From Streptomyces sp. MBT53 (GTDB taxonomy: Bacteria; Actinomycetota; Actinomycetes; Streptomycetales; Streptomycetaceae): a stretch of 64,000 nucleotides of DNA. The stretch spans positions 53,506 through 117,505 of the forward strand of contig NZ_JAEQAZ010000015.1 of assembly GCF_016654115.1 (NCBI RefSeq). Direction: 5' to 3'. Shown in pieces: positions 63,930-64,000 of the stretch. The notes beneath the pieces are model-generated. The model ran no database searches. It worked only from the letters and a program-made list of their open reading frames with translations, and was not told the origin of the DNA. Numbering within the stretch: the first letter of the stretch is position 1; every line of letters starts with the position of its first letter. Position numbers and translations under genes: made by a program.

Positions 63930-64000
63930 AGGACAAGCCCTCGGCCTATTAGTACCGGTCACCTCCAGCGGTTACCCGCCTTCCAGATCCGGCCTATCAA
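63930..64000 (-). rRNA. rrl: 23S ribosomal RNA, 3' end (partial)
   Basis: The minus strand reads GGATCTGGAAGGCGGGTAACC then GACCGGTACTAATAGGCCGAGGGCTTGTCC, the conserved 3' end of actinobacterial 23S rRNA. The gene continues past the right edge of the window. The exact mature 3' end is uncertain by a few bases. Confidence 0.93.

Overview
The window is high-GC, densely coded actinobacterial DNA that reads as a Streptomyces core-chromosome segment. Evidence: frequent GTG starts and 4-bp start/stop overlaps, a conservon operon (cvnA-D), a SepF-like protein, a PucR regulator, an Rpf/LysM muralytic enzyme, an iron box of the DmdR/IdeR type, and a 5S/23S rRNA pair at the right edge. No CRISPR array, prophage, insertion sequence or tRNA was seen.

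Layout. 0.3-5.4 kb: minus-strand conservon (sensor kinase, roadblock, DUF742, GTPase) behind a gene with a very cysteine-rich tail. 5.7-12.2 kb: SepF-like protein, acyl-CoA (glutaryl-CoA type) dehydrogenase, 14-TM drug exporter, PIG-V-like mannosyltransferase, PAP2 phosphatase, I78-type small protein. 12.5-19.9 kb: a branched-chain amino-acid type ABC system split over two strands. A WYL regulator, a LivK lipoprotein and an Mtb12-like lipoprotein face a small membrane protein, a fused LivH-LivM-LivG polypeptide with a repetitive linker, and LivF. 20-27 kb: Rpf-LysM enzyme, two Streptomyces hypotheticals, then der-plsC-cmk-tyrA-aroH on the minus strand. 27.3-32.3 kb: a three-gene membrane/Rieske redox operon, an RlaP nucleotidyltransferase, a VapBC toxin-antitoxin pair, and an NrtR-ADP-ribosylglycohydrolase operon with a palindromic operator. 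32.4-43.3 kb: rluB-scpB-scpA-RHH protein-parA, ald, a STAND/TPR ATPase, a NUDIX ADP-ribose pyrophosphatase and pyrG. 43.7-51.4 kb: GH15 glycosidase, small protein, FAD oxidase, PucR regulator, CGNR regulator, TPR-like protein and a GT4 glycosyltransferase. 51.6-63.5 kb: recN-nadK-tlyA, a small acidic protein, SCP2 protein, siderophore ABC transporter (two permeases and an ATPase), HAD phosphatase, DUF1015 protein, and an Arg/Gly/Asp-repeat plus TPR protein broken by an apparent one-base frameshift. 63.7-64 kb: end of an rRNA operon on the minus strand.

The der-cmk-rluB-scpBA-parA-NUDIX-pyrG-recN-nadK-tlyA-HAD-TPR series matches the gene order I recall for Mycobacterium tuberculosis Rv1713 down to Rv1691. 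That makes it an ancient actinobacterial block for chromosome maintenance, ribosome maturation and nucleotide/NAD metabolism into which lineage-specific genes have been inserted. The most unusual items are the LivHMG fusion with a 51-residue repeat linker (beside a LivF whose Walker A lysine is arginine), the DUF6529-like/Rieske redox operon, the palindromes over the vapB and nrtR promoters, the tandem repeats upstream of the WYL and NUDIX genes, and the frameshifted TPR gene.
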